Below, piece after piece: positions 59,301 through 64,000 of a DNA stretch of 64,000 bases. The stretch spans positions 28,308,753 to 28,372,752 of the forward strand of contig CM018038.1 of assembly GCA_008638375.1 (NCBI GenBank), written 5' to 3'. The notes below the pieces were generated by a model. That model did not search any database. It was not told where the DNA came from and saw nothing but the letters and a program-made list of their open reading frames with translations. This DNA comes from Nyssa sinensis. Its lineage: Eukaryota > Streptophyta > Magnoliopsida > Cornales > Nyssaceae. The first letter of the stretch is position 1; the number at the start of each line of letters is the position of its first letter. The position numbers and the translations under genes are program-made.

Positions 59301-60231
59301 CCAGGCTACAATAGTGGCACAAAGACGAAGACCCTTCAACTGGATAAGCAATAAGAAGTTTCTCTAAACCTGCATCCCCACCCAAAAGCTTTCTTTTCTT
59401 TGAAGGCCGCTCAGAAGTGAGATATATCTTATTCCTAGAACCTAAAAGCCATTCTAAACGACTACATGACTTCACTGACTCCTGCAACAAAGAAGTATAA
59501 CCCTTTTCTTCTTGAGTCAAAGAATTAACCCCTACACTATCAACTTCCATAAACTGCTCAGATTCCTCTTCAACCACCCCTGTAACAACAGCTTTACAAT
59601 CCTCTTCAACCTCCTCCCTTGTAGCAACGGCCTTACCATCCGAATCAACCCCATTTGCATTCGCACAATTTGCCGCATTCACTATTTCACCATTCCCAAC
59701 CTTATCTTGCAAATCATTTCCCAAAAATGGAATTGAAAAACACTCATGACTAGCTGTAAACCCAAAAGAAGACACTTGATATAACTTTTCAACATCATCT
59801 ACTGTCAATTCTCTAAAATACTCCTCAGTCTCAGTCCAAATATTTGAAGGCCGAGCCTTATCTGCCCCCGGGCGCGACTTCTTTGCTTCTACACTCGAAT
59901 GAGACTTTTTATGCCGCTTCCTACTATCCGAATGCCTCAACAGAAAATTGGCTAACCCGCTAGGAAGAGTGGTGATAGTAGAGACCTGAGCATCCTCAGC
60001 ATCGAAAGGGGAGCGCTCACAAAGCGCCTTTGTAGCCTGCGTGTAGAAATCTATATCCACTGGCGTGCGTTTCTGTTTCGCCGGAATCTTGGTCGGAACC
60101 CTAGAAATTCGGCAAGGCTTTTCCTCGGTGCCGCAACCTCCGTCCGCGCCCCTACCCATCATCTTCCTTCGCCTCTGACATCGGCCCCCCGTCATCGACT
60201 CCACCAGCCACGACCACCACGGCCCCTGCAT
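14799..60231 (-). CDS. Double PHD/extended-PHD (PZP) chromatin-reader protein, AT1G77800-like; 18 coding exons over 45 kb
   Basis: Exons, all with GT donors and AG acceptors and matching phases: 60231-58899, 54615-54530, 54391-53996, 53871-53788, 53620-53231, 48630-48570, 45128-44984, 44835-44417, 44217-43970, 43855-43625, 43545-43324, 43218-43165, 42984-42919, 42804-42664, 42580-42527, 37664-37605, 15481-15077, 14966-14799. Total 4,563 nt, 1,520 residues if the first ATG is used. The in-frame ATG at 60195 ([20 protein letters not shown]) looks like the conserved family start, giving 1,508. Domains: basic N-terminus; PHD finger about 305-350; extended PHD about 362-490; a poorly conserved middle with acidic and serine-rich parts; an Ala-rich helix with [16 protein letters not shown] about 1005-1040; second PHD about 1108-1160; second extended PHD about 1180-1290; charged helix; tail. 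Zinc-binding Cys/His of both modules are present. Such modules read histone H3 tails and nucleosomes in the nucleus. No stop or frameshift in any exon. Function in plants is not established. Confidence 0.93.
15746..15990. repeat. Imperfect tandem duplication, about 120-140 bp, with GA/G tracts
   Basis: 15746-15888 and 15889-15990 share AGCATGCCTGG, a GAGAGAGA-G-run, CAAATATAAA.GAATTCGCA and CACCATCCTCACCA.GAAAATCGTG. The units differ mainly in G-run length. A small open frame spans both but reads as a composition artefact. Confidence 0.75.
16278..16395. mobile_element. Truncated copy B of the GTGTCC-rich small DNA element
   Basis: GAAGCATGGACACTC, then TGTATCAATGTCGAACACGTG, then A-rich and CATGTCCCGAACATCCC. 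Matches the left arm of the copies at 26274 and 57288. The right half is missing. Confidence 0.5.
16430..18405 (+). mobile_element. Rearranged L1-type LINE (ORF1 fragment plus C-terminal zinc-finger end)
   Basis: 16440-16980 resembles the ORF1 region of the full LINE at 19787. 16990-17200 is a Gly/Pro/Asn-rich ORF1 end. 17240-17865 is duplicated (see repeat). 17865-18250 encodes a decayed zinc-finger RT C-terminus (LRREDLI-, [15 protein letters not shown]). The A-rich 3' end follows an ACTCTTATC motif at about 18390. The endonuclease and RT core are missing, so there was a large internal deletion. Intron 16 of the PHD gene, antisense to it. Confidence 0.7.
17241..17863. repeat. Direct duplication of 300 bp, period 324
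   Basis: 17241-17540 and 17565-17863 are nearly identical by eye (about 95%). The 24-bp joint contains CTACAAGAAGGATTTGG, a 17-mer also present inside each copy (at 17466 and 17790). This suggests the copy arose by slippage or unequal exchange at that short homology. Confidence 0.85.
18406..19772. other. Intron 16 filler without recognised element
   Basis: Includes a CA tract at 18698-18711 and an AT-rich region around 19050-19350 with repeated CTTCTAATT motifs. No gene or transposon identified. Confidence 0.45.
19890..21710 (+). pseudogene. LINE ORF1, DUF4283-type, broken
   Basis: From about 19890 it reads [20 protein letters not shown] and on to 20604 where a TAG interrupts [10 protein letters not shown]. 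Continuing frame 20605-20999 gives [13 protein letters not shown] and [12 protein letters not shown], then LRWARIQV, the DUF4283 hallmarks of plant L1 ORF1. 21105-21695 is a Pro/Gly/Gln-rich continuation ([13 protein letters not shown] repeated). ORF1 proteins bind the LINE RNA. Two or more stops make it non-functional. Confidence 0.82.
21922..22132 (+). repeat. Five-copy minisatellite, about 41-bp unit with long G-runs, inside the LINE
   Basis: Units read GGTGTTGCGGCAGCAGGAAG, then TTGATCAGG and a G-run of 7 to 12. Five copies, with small substitutions. It lies between ORF1 and ORF2. The long G-runs could form quadruplexes. Confidence 0.9.
22522..26214 (+). pseudogene. LINE ORF2: EEP endonuclease, reverse transcriptase, zinc-finger C-terminus; broken
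   Basis: The start is MNLKLLS then a TAG where the family has Trp. Endonuclease: [47 protein letters not shown] and, after a shift, [10 protein letters not shown] (about 23870-24870): [66 protein letters not shown] and FADDT catalytic box, [10 protein letters not shown]-terminus: [29 protein letters not shown]. Interruptions include stops near 22749, 23200 and 25861 and frameshifts near 24190, 24590, 24850 and 25440. The enzyme nicks target DNA and copies the LINE RNA into it; this copy cannot. Confidence 0.88.
26274..29336. mobile_element. GTGTCC-rich small DNA element, copy C, split by a LINE
   Basis: The left arm 26274-26735 begins AGCACAGACACTC and holds several ACACGTT/GTCCCAAAC motifs. 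The right arm about 29152-29336 ends with tandem GTCCATGTCCATGTCC and TCGTGCTTCTTATGAATT, the inverse of the left tip. Both arms match copy D at 57288-57815 in the same order, showing that 26736-29151 is a later insertion. Contains an AT microsatellite near 26563-26603. Confidence 0.68.
26736..29151 (+). mobile_element. 5'-truncated L1-type LINE nested in copy C
   Basis: It begins inside the RT domain ([16 protein letters not shown]) and continues: [73 protein letters not shown], and the zinc-finger end [19 protein letters not shown]. The 3' end carries a GGGTTCGCCCCCC..GGCGCC motif and TCATAAAAAA. Stops and frameshifts are frequent. Flanking AATATTGTT and ATTATTGTT suggest a short target duplication. 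Confidence 0.82.
29640..30143 (-). mobile_element. LINE RT fragment (minus strand)
   Basis: On the minus strand it reads GVENIRDFK (30140-30100), [12 protein letters not shown], then [27 protein letters not shown] and further RT core to about 29640. Broken by stops. It ends abruptly where a possible LTR begins near 30144. Confidence 0.75.
30728..31202 (+). repeat. 5' LTR of the gypsy element
   Basis: 475 bp, immediately followed by GG and the tRNA-Met primer-binding site. Contains CTATATAAG at about 30970, a likely TATA box for the element's transcript. The terminal CATCA precedes the primer site. Confidence 0.92.
31205..31216 (+). other. Primer-binding site for initiator tRNA-Met
   Basis: TGGTATCAGAGC directly after the 5' LTR, the usual plant LTR-retrotransposon primer site. 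Confidence 0.95.
31249..35538 (+). pseudogene. Gypsy gag-pol, broken
   Basis: Gag: [34 protein letters not shown], then WW followed by a TAA at 31657, resuming to [14 protein letters not shown] zinc knuckle [15 protein letters not shown] (C-X2-C-X4-H-X4-C) is in another frame near 32201-32245. Protease-like [13 protein letters not shown] about 32495-32530. RT 33050-33560: [14 protein letters not shown], a shift, then [29 protein letters not shown]. The catalytic box reads YFNDIL where YFDDIL is expected. RNase [16 protein letters not shown] and VDALSRR. Integrase: [11 protein letters not shown], then [10 protein letters not shown]. Ends HLIPYKGN without a chromodomain I can see. Several stops and the Asp-to-Asn change make it inactive. 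Confidence 0.88.
34573..34811 (+). mobile_element. 5'-truncated LINE tail (about 240 bp) replacing part of gypsy integrase
   Basis: From TGGAACGAAATGAACAATCG it matches the 3' end of the LINE at 19787-26237 (same tail: NNRVFED-like, FPVNVF..VDFL, TTGGGCTTCATATATATACC) and ends in an A-run at 34797-34811. Before it the gypsy frame stops at IALVESK; after it resumes at EIFRLHGLP. By family knowledge about 90-110 integrase codons are missing, so the insertion came with, or was followed by, a deletion. I see no target duplication. Confidence 0.8.
35539..36023 (+). repeat. 3' LTR of the gypsy element
   Basis: 485 bp, matches the 5' LTR with scattered substitutions and one short indel near 35723. 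It runs to ATCTGCATCA, then TTGCT. Confidence 0.92.
36650..37240 (-). mobile_element. LINE fragment (pre-RT region), internally duplicated
   Basis: 37235-37017 on minus reads [44 protein letters not shown], the segment just before the RT. 37020-36826 gives [16 protein letters not shown]. The pyrimidine-rich stretch 36652-37045 repeats that DFYKDLF-coding region four times as a dimer of dimers, about 85-110 bp per unit. Broken. Confidence 0.72.
37605..37664 (-). CDS. Exon 16 of the PHD gene (60 nt)
   Basis: [20 protein letters not shown], 20 residues in phase 0, a charged helix continuing exon 15. Acceptor TTGTGTAG, donor GTAAGC. It is flanked by a 4.9 kb intron on one side and a 22.1 kb intron on the other, both full of LINEs. 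Similarity to the basic helix after the second module in the family supports it. Confidence 0.88.
37665..38300. other. Part of intron 15, no element recognised
   Basis: AT-rich. A short stretch around 37975-38100 resembles the GTGTCC-rich family (GACACAGTTGCC, CACACGTA) but is too weak to call. Confidence 0.4.
38301..40530 (-). mobile_element. 5'-truncated L1-type LINE in intron 15
   Basis: Minus strand, from high to low coordinate: RT (40468-40223: [38 protein letters not shown]; 40066-39900: [22 protein letters not shown]), then 39330-39126 ([13 protein letters not shown]), then 38917-38375 zinc-finger end ([52 protein letters not shown]). The 180-residue C-terminal frame is intact. Same strand as the host gene. 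Confidence 0.85.
40690..41300 (-). mobile_element. LINE C-terminal fragment
   Basis: Minus frame 41201-40989 gives [29 protein letters not shown], the zinc-finger region of a LINE. It ends in a T-run/A-tail near 40700. Confidence 0.65.
41490..42060 (-). mobile_element. Second LINE C-terminal fragment, sister of the one at 40690-41300
   Basis: Same arrangement and tail as the neighbouring fragment: both have AAAAAGAAACAAAA.TAT near their 3' ends followed by the AATAAAGGGTGC motif. Coding remnants are shorter. Either two insertions of one family or a tandem duplication of about 800 bp. Confidence 0.6.
42230..42395 (-). mobile_element. tRNA-derived SINE (minus strand)
   Basis: Minus strand has an A box TGGCTTAGTTGG (42385-42374) and a B box AGTTCAACTCC (42341-42331). 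The 44-base spacing is that of a tRNA gene, but the rest does not fold as one. A tail-like region with CATGTCTGGCATAG follows. Pol III promoter boxes with unrelated body define a SINE; family not identified. It sits in intron 15. Confidence 0.72.
42527..45128 (-). CDS. Exons 7-15 of the PHD gene: basic helix and second PHD/extended-PHD module
   Basis: Nine exons with introns of 79-199 nt. Exons 7-8 (45128-44984, 44835-44417) code a Ser/Asn-rich region. Exon 9 (44217-43970) codes [19 protein letters not shown], the basic [11 protein letters not shown] and an alanine tract ([12 protein letters not shown]). Exons 10-11 (43855-43625, 43545-43324) code the second [23 protein letters not shown], then VHLDCYR, WYCELC, then the knuckle [11 protein letters not shown] and HAFCAEW. 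Exons 12-14 (43218-43165, 42984-42919, 42804-42664) give [31 protein letters not shown] and KAYCEKHS. Exon 15 (42580-42527) is a short helical segment. All ligands of a PHD-knuckle-extended-PHD module are visible. Confidence 0.93.
45129..48569. other. Intron 6 of the PHD gene (3.4 kb)
   Basis: Contains a foldback element at about 47519-48403 and a short C-run/A-run near 45459-45486. The rest is AT-rich with no gene. Several short open frames are chance. Confidence 0.55.
47519..48403. mobile_element. Foldback/MITE-like element in intron 6
   Basis: Left tip CCAAGGATCAAAATTTC (47521 on) and right tip GAGATTTTAACCCTTGG (about 48387-48403) are inverted copies. The body is AT-rich. The left tip is preceded by two more units of about 52 bp (47486-47600 in total, TCAAAATTTCATTTCAAA.TG), so the end was tandemly amplified. 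Class unknown; terminal structure resembles the elements at 4289 and 50052. Confidence 0.55.
48570..48630 (-). CDS. Exon 6 of the PHD gene (61 nt, isolated)
   Basis: It lies between a 4.6 kb and a 3.4 kb intron. After acceptor TGTGCAG it reads [20 protein letters not shown] and one extra base, then donor GTGTGC. It is placed because its phases connect exon 5 to exon 7 exactly. It is short and its sequence is poorly conserved, so it is the least certain exon. Confidence 0.78.
48740..49065. repeat. Degenerate GTG/GCA/ATG-rich simple repeat
   Basis: A purine-rich degenerate array with recurring GGCAGCAATG/GTGATAATG motifs. Short frames here are composition artefacts. Intron 5. Confidence 0.5.
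50052..50983. mobile_element. Foldback element with TATCG-rich arms inside the LINE
   Basis: Left tip ATAGTTGTCAAAACGTGTATCG and right tip GTATCGTAAGATACTAACAACT are inverted relatives. Subterminal palindromic CGTATCGT arms, AT-rich centre with (TA)n(CA)n at 50331-50373. Flanks TGGGGGGCAAAT and TGGGGGAAATT suggest a duplicated target of about 9-10 bp. A non-autonomous Mutator-like element is my inference. Confidence 0.65.
51206..51993. mobile_element. Second TATCG-rich foldback element, left tip incomplete
   Basis: Starts ATCGATACGTGATACGG immediately after the LINE codons for HLSS, and ends CGTATCGTACGCTTTTGACAATTATGA, the inverse of the 50052 tip. The left tip GTTGTCAAAA is missing. Centre is AT-rich. 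Confidence 0.6.
52401..53230. other. Intron 5, near exon 5
   Basis: No element recognised. A 30-bp direct repeat ACTTAACAATCAGGT.CAATGATAT occurs at about 52660 and 52807, 147 bp apart. Confidence 0.5.
53231..54615 (-). CDS. Exons 2-5 of the PHD gene: end of first extended PHD, then linker
   Basis: Exon 2 (54615-54530) begins GGGCTTGCAG after a TTTAG acceptor and codes [21 protein letters not shown], which completes the extended-PHD His/Cys ligands. Exon 3 (54391-53996) starts [12 protein letters not shown], the last ligands, then a low-complexity linker. Exon 4 (53871-53788) is [20 protein letters not shown], a short conserved helical segment. Exon 5 (53620-53231) has [12 protein letters not shown] and a Lys-rich segment with PPRRRTKS. 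Introns 2-4 are 138, 124 and 167 nt, typical plant lengths, in contrast to the flanking 4.3 and 4.6 kb introns. Confidence 0.92.
55241..55389 (-). mobile_element. Au-family SINE
   Basis: On the minus strand it has the family core TGCACAAAGCTCCCGCC, CAGGGTCTGGAGAAGG, GCAACCTTATTCCCG, ATTTCTGCAAGA, the B-box region CAGGTCACAATGGTGCAACC and the terminal TCAAGGCCTGCCCCC, in the order known for the widespread angiosperm Au SINE. About 150 bp, full length with substitutions. Confidence 0.88.
57288..57815. mobile_element. GTGTCC-rich small DNA element, copy D
   Basis: Left arm has CAGACATTC, TCCGTGTTAGACACGG, ACACGTCCC; right arm ends with CGTGTCCGTGTGG, CCATGTCCGTGTCC, TCCTTGCTTCTTTG. AT-rich centre. 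The least interrupted copy, about 530 bp, and the best guide to the family. Confidence 0.62.
58325..58432 (+). mobile_element. tRNA-derived SINE (plus strand)
   Basis: A box TGACTCAGTGG at 58338-58348 and B box GTTCGAGCCTC at 58380-58390, 42 bases apart as in tRNA genes. The flanking body is not a tRNA cloverleaf. An AATAAAAAAAC tail follows. Family unassigned. It is antisense to the host gene. Confidence 0.7.
58899..60231 (-). CDS. Exon 1 of the PHD gene: N-terminus, first PHD finger and start of extended PHD
   Basis: It encodes 444 residues. The order is a basic start ([16 protein letters not shown]), a Lys/Ser-rich stretch with likely nuclear signals ([10 protein letters not shown]), an acidic region, and a C4HC3 PHD finger beginning [14 protein letters not shown] and ending WLCSWCQ. 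The zinc-knuckle ([13 protein letters not shown]) and first half of the extended PHD follow ([31 protein letters not shown]). The ORF continues into the intron after the donor GTATGT at 58898; those extra residues are not coding. An ATG at 60195 is an alternative, and I favour it on family grounds. Confidence 0.93.
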
Positions 60232-60448
60232 TCCATCCCAACAAGCCCCGGCCCTAATCCTATGACCCTATCCTACACCTCTTGTTTTGCAGATGTATGG
60301 AAGGGAGGTAGTATGTGTGTGTCTAGAGAGAGAGAGATATGGGGGCCAGTCGCGGCTAGGGTTAGGGTTTTTTGTTATTCGCGTTTTGTTCTTTTAGATC
60401 CGTTGTTTTGAGTGATTTGTTTTCGCAGTTCGATTTCGCTTTCGAGAG

Positions 60449-60482
<34 letters not shown>

Positions 60483-60620
60483 CGGGGGGGTGATTCGCGT
60501 TTTTTGCAGGCGACAAGGCGGTTCGTTTCCAAGGGATATTTTTATAGTGGGGTTATTTAGTCTGTATGTGACGTAATACACTTGAATTTATACAACAGCG
60601 CTACTTGTGCACGTGGCATC
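60232..60620 (-). promoter_or_regulatory. Leader and core promoter region of the PHD gene
   Basis: Reading minus: a G-box CACGTG (60615-60610, with the ABRE-like GGC context on plus), an as-1/bZIP-like TTACGTCA (60576-60569), then TATAAAAA at 60546-60539. A start of transcription near 60510 would give a leader of about 280 nt. The leader contains a (CT)/(GA) tract at about 60450-60480 and the telo-box AAACCCTAACCCTA (60369-60356). The telo-box with GA tract is common in housekeeping and chromatin/ribosomal genes of plants. TATA and G-box positions are by eye and unproved. Confidence 0.5.
60356..60369 (-). promoter_or_regulatory. Telo-box (AAACCCTAACCCTA)
   Basis: Minus strand AAACCCTAACCCTA within the predicted leader, about 125 nt before the first ATG. 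Known binding target of plant TRB/telobox proteins. Confidence 0.7.
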
Positions 60621-60859
60621 TCTGGATAGGCGGATCTTGAGAGGCTCATCAATTTGACACGGGCTGGTGCCATTTGCAAATAAATCCCCCTCTAATTCAG
60701 ATTTCTCGCTTTTGACTTTCTGAACAGGCTTGTTTGGTTTGGACCTATTGTTCACATTTCTTCTTTACTTTTCTTGTAATTATTATTATTATATTCTTGA
60801 AAACAAATTAGTTTAAACAAAATTTAAAAAAGAAGAGAGAGAACAAATGAGTATTTATT

Positions 60860-61945
60860 TGCGATTTGCTATTGCATTCTAATAATTATATTACAATAGT
60901 AATCTTAATACGATTAGCTAAATTGTATTTAATAATTATAAGTGAGTTTATGTTTTTGAATCGTTGTAAAAAGTTGCAGTTGTTTATAAAAATAATTAAT
61001 TACGTTAACAACATTTTTTATGATTTATTATTGCACTCTAATAATTATATTACGATCATAATATTAATACTGAAATTGTATTTAATAATTATAAGTGAAT
61101 TATGCTTTAAATAGTTGTAAAGGTCATGATTGCTTATAGCAGCAATTAATTATATCAATAGCATTATTTGTAATCTACTATTGCACTCTGATAATTATAT
61201 TACGATAATAATAATAAGATGATCACTTAAATTGTCTTTAATAATTATAAGTGAGTTATATCTTGAACGGTTGTAAATATCGCGATTGTTTATAGAAGTA
61301 ATTAATTATGTCAATAGCATTATTTGCAATCTACTATTGCACTCTAATAATTATATTACGATCGTAGTATTAATAAAATAACCTAAATTGTAGTTAAATA
61401 TTATAAGTAAGTTAAGCTTTGAACAATTGTAAAAGTCATGATTGACTATAGCAGCAATTAATCACGTTAATAGCATTATTTGCAATCTACTATTGCACTC
61501 TAATAATTATATCATCGTAATATTAATACAATCACCTAAAATGTATTTAATAATTATAAGTGAGTTACATTTATAATAGTTATAAAGATCGCGATTGTCT
61601 ATAACAGCAATTAATTACGTCAATAACGTTATTTGTGATCTACGAGCACACTCTAATAATTATATTACAATCATAATATTAATACGATCACCTAAATTGT
61701 ATTTAAATATTATAAGTGAGTTATGCTTTGAACAGTTGTAAAGGTCGCTATTGTCTATAACAACAATTAATTACGTCAATAACATCATTTGTGATCTACT
61801 AGTGCACTCTAATAATTATATTATGATCATAATATTAAGATGATCACCTAAATTGTATTTAATAATTATAAATGAGTTATACTTTAAACTGTTGTAAAGT
61901 TCGCAATTGTCTACAACGATAATTAATTGCAACTATAAATTAATT
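60860..61945. repeat. Tandem array, seven copies of a 146-160 bp unit
   Basis: The anchor TTGCACTCTAATAATTATAT recurs near 60872, 61031, 61191, 61337, 61493, 61645 and 61802. Each unit also has TTTAATAATTATAAGTGAGTT and CAATTAATTA.GT.AATA. Units differ by substitutions and indels of a few bases. About 70-75% AT. It starts about 250 bp upstream of the putative promoter of the PHD gene. Confidence 0.9.
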
Positions 61946-64000
61946 ATGAAATAAGGCATGGGTCATGCTTCCATGCAATTTGATAATATCGACGATAAAC
62001 ATTTTGATCAATTAACTACATGTAGTAATAAATACAAAATAAAGTAATAAATAATCTATCGTTGGCAGTTAGAGCTTTAAAGGATAGATCTGCTGTCACA
62101 GAAAAGAGACTTAGTCTAGTGTGCATAAACTGGTGTAGAATATCCCTAATCGATTCATCAAAAACAAAAAACTAGAAATAATAAATACGAGATAAAGTTA
62201 TGTCCTTTTACTTTTTATTGAACTCAATGCATCATAACAATATATGTTTTAATTGATTAAATACACTCAACAACCAGTATTAAAATTCATGTGTTTTATA
62301 AAAGTGTTTGTGTTTAGATTTAACTTTATATTTCCTTTTCCCAATTCTTGTTGAAATTTTAAAACCATGAATTCTCTAGTATTGGATAGCTAAACAAATA
62401 ATATGTTCATGTTTTTTTTCTTTTGTTGAAATTATTATATGATTAAGAACAACTACAGGGGAAAAAAAAATTGGATAGTCACAAAGTGAGAGAGAGGATG
62501 TGGGTCTCAATGAGCTTGTACACGATTAAACCCCTTGAACCACGTAATGCCAGGATATTGAAAAACCCAAAGTAAAAAAAAACACACACACATGCAAACT
62601 CATATTTCCGAGTCCACGTAAACTCGAAGCCCACGTATCAAAAGCATGGTTATGTGCATTGACAGTCTATATTGAATGACCATATGGGGATGCTTGAGCA
62701 ACTAAACACTAGGAATTTCTTACTTCATTCATGCAATTTTTTTTTAAAAATTTCCGTGACTCATGCAGTTTTGTTTTTTATTTCTCTGATTTATGTAATT
62801 TTTAGAAGCATTTTTTGAATAAATGCTTTTAAATTAATTTTTTCAATAGAAACGGTTTTTAAAAAAATTAAATGTCTTTTGAAAAAATGTTTAAATGCAA
62901 ATTGTTTATACAACTTTTGTTTAAAGGATGTCTATAATTCCTGTCTGAAATGTTATATATTGTTTTCTCTCGAAAAGCATATTTTTGAAAAGCAATGATT
63001 TAAATGAGTGTTATTTGATTTAAAAAATGTTAGTAAGTATAAGAAAATGAGTGCATAAGCACTTCTATTAGTGGGATCGTTAGGGACTCACTCATGTTAT
63101 GGCCATGACCTCCTGTAATAAAAATAGAATCCGAGTTGACACAGATTCTCGTAAAAGTGATAACAAGCAAAATGATGAAATGAAAAAAAAAAAAATTAAA
63201 CCCCTTGCTTTATATGATAAATGGTTTCACCCTCCTATTTATATGAAAAAGATTTTTTACCCAGAAATATAATCGGGAGGGGGATGATTTGCATATTTGA
63301 AAAATATTTCTTTCTTTTACAAACTTTAAATATTAATGCAAGATCAACCACAGAGTATGTAAAGAGTAGAAAAGAAAGAACATGTACAAATTTTACGAGG
63401 GTCGAAAAACTTCCTATGTCCAGGACTCTACCTCTCCGCTTGAGTTTTTCCATTATGCAACTCCTTTTGAGATAGAGATCAAACTTTTACAATGAGGAGC
63501 TCCCTGCCCTTTTTCCCAGCAAAATCTTTTTTTGCCTCGCAGAGGTAACACCTGGCCTCAAAGTCTTACCGCATTGAGAAGATAAATTTTGATACCAATG
63601 GTTACTCTCTTATAGAGTTGATTAGTGTAATAAATGCTCACTTACCAATGAATGATCAAGATAAGCTCTAAGTATTTAAGATGAGTAGAATTTTTAGATC
63701 TAACTCTTCCAATCAATAAGATCTAAATTCAAATGAAAGATTGGGAAGTTAAAACATGTAAGTTGTTTTCAATAAATGTTGTAGAGAACCTCTATTTATA
63801 GGCCTTTGAAGAATGTAGTTGTTGGATTAAAAAAACTAGTCGCTGCCCTCTCTTAGATTTGCTCAAAATTTGAATTATGATTGCCAAATCAACAAAATCA
63901 CTTGATTGGATCATAATCTAGTTGACTGATGTGCTCAACTAATTTCTACTGAGGCTTCAGGTTCATATTGTCTAGAACAACCAAATGGCTGGTCTTGAGA
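61946..64000. other. AT-rich flank with a weak LTR-like patch
   Basis: No gene seen. 63060-63640 has features like a copia-type LTR edge: TTTTACGAGGGTCGAAAAACTTCC with CCTATGTCCAGG (compare the ACGTGGTTCGG..CCTACGTCC motif of many plant LTRs). No pair and no TSD found, so it is only a suspicion. The frames at 63221-63475 have no known similarity. Confidence 0.35.

Noticed and set aside
58992..59736. Several plus-strand open frames of 68-120 codons
   Set aside because: They are antisense shadows of exon 1 of the PHD gene.
60860..61945. Regular spacing suggested a CRISPR-like array
   Set aside because: The whole 146-160 bp unit repeats; there are no short repeats with unique spacers, and the sequence is a plant nuclear genome.
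63221..63475. 84-codon frame as a small gene
   Set aside because: AT-rich, no similarity recognised, overlaps an LTR-like patch.
1..64000. Search for a novel enzymatic, defence or mobile-system gene cluster
   Set aside because: Every longer open frame is explained by the two genes or by known classes of transposon; I see no unexplained coding block.

Overview
This window is nuclear DNA of a flowering plant, very probably a woody dicot. The evidence is two plant-type intron-containing genes, an Au-family SINE, many plant L1-type LINEs, a Ty3/gypsy element primed by initiator tRNA-Met, and several small inverted-repeat DNA transposons. I cannot name the species.

Two protein genes are visible, both on the minus strand. 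At the left, 7344-7027 carries the first two coding exons of a TMEM50-type small membrane protein; the rest lies beyond the left edge, or in exons I could not find, across an intron longer than 7 kb. The main gene runs from about 60231 down to 14799, about 45.4 kb. I could place 18 coding exons whose GT/AG sites and phases all fit, giving about 1,520 residues. The product is a nuclear chromatin protein with two PHD plus extended-PHD (PZP-type) modules, resembling the Arabidopsis AT1G77800 family. Coding sequence is about 4.6 kb, so roughly 90% of the gene is intron.

The introns are a transposon archive. Intron 16 (37604-15482, 22.1 kb) holds a degraded LINE, a full-length 6.45 kb LINE with a 14-bp target-site duplication (19787-26237), a 5'-truncated LINE nested in a small DNA element, a 5.3 kb Ty3/gypsy element (30728-36023) nested in an older LTR-like sequence, and a LINE tail inside the gypsy pol region. 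Intron 15 (4.9 kb) holds LINE fragments and a tRNA-derived SINE. Introns 5 and 6 hold a LINE interrupted by two foldback elements, and another foldback element. Intron 1 holds an Au SINE, a second tRNA-derived SINE and a further small DNA element.

Layout: 1-6100, LINEs inside the distal intron of the TMEM50-type gene; 7027-7344, its exons; 7.4-14.8 kb, intergenic with a hAT-type MITE (8 bp TSD), an RTE-type LINE fossil and a Harbinger-like MITE; 14.8-60.2 kb, the PHD gene; 60.2-60.6 kb, its leader and promoter (telo-box, GA tract, TATA, G-box); 60.86-61.95 kb, a seven-copy tandem repeat of about 155 bp; 62-64 kb, AT-rich DNA with a weak LTR-like patch.

I found no new enzymatic or defence system. 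The most interesting object is an apparently intact chromatin-reader gene whose reading frame survives across tens of kilobases of nested heterochromatin-type repeats.
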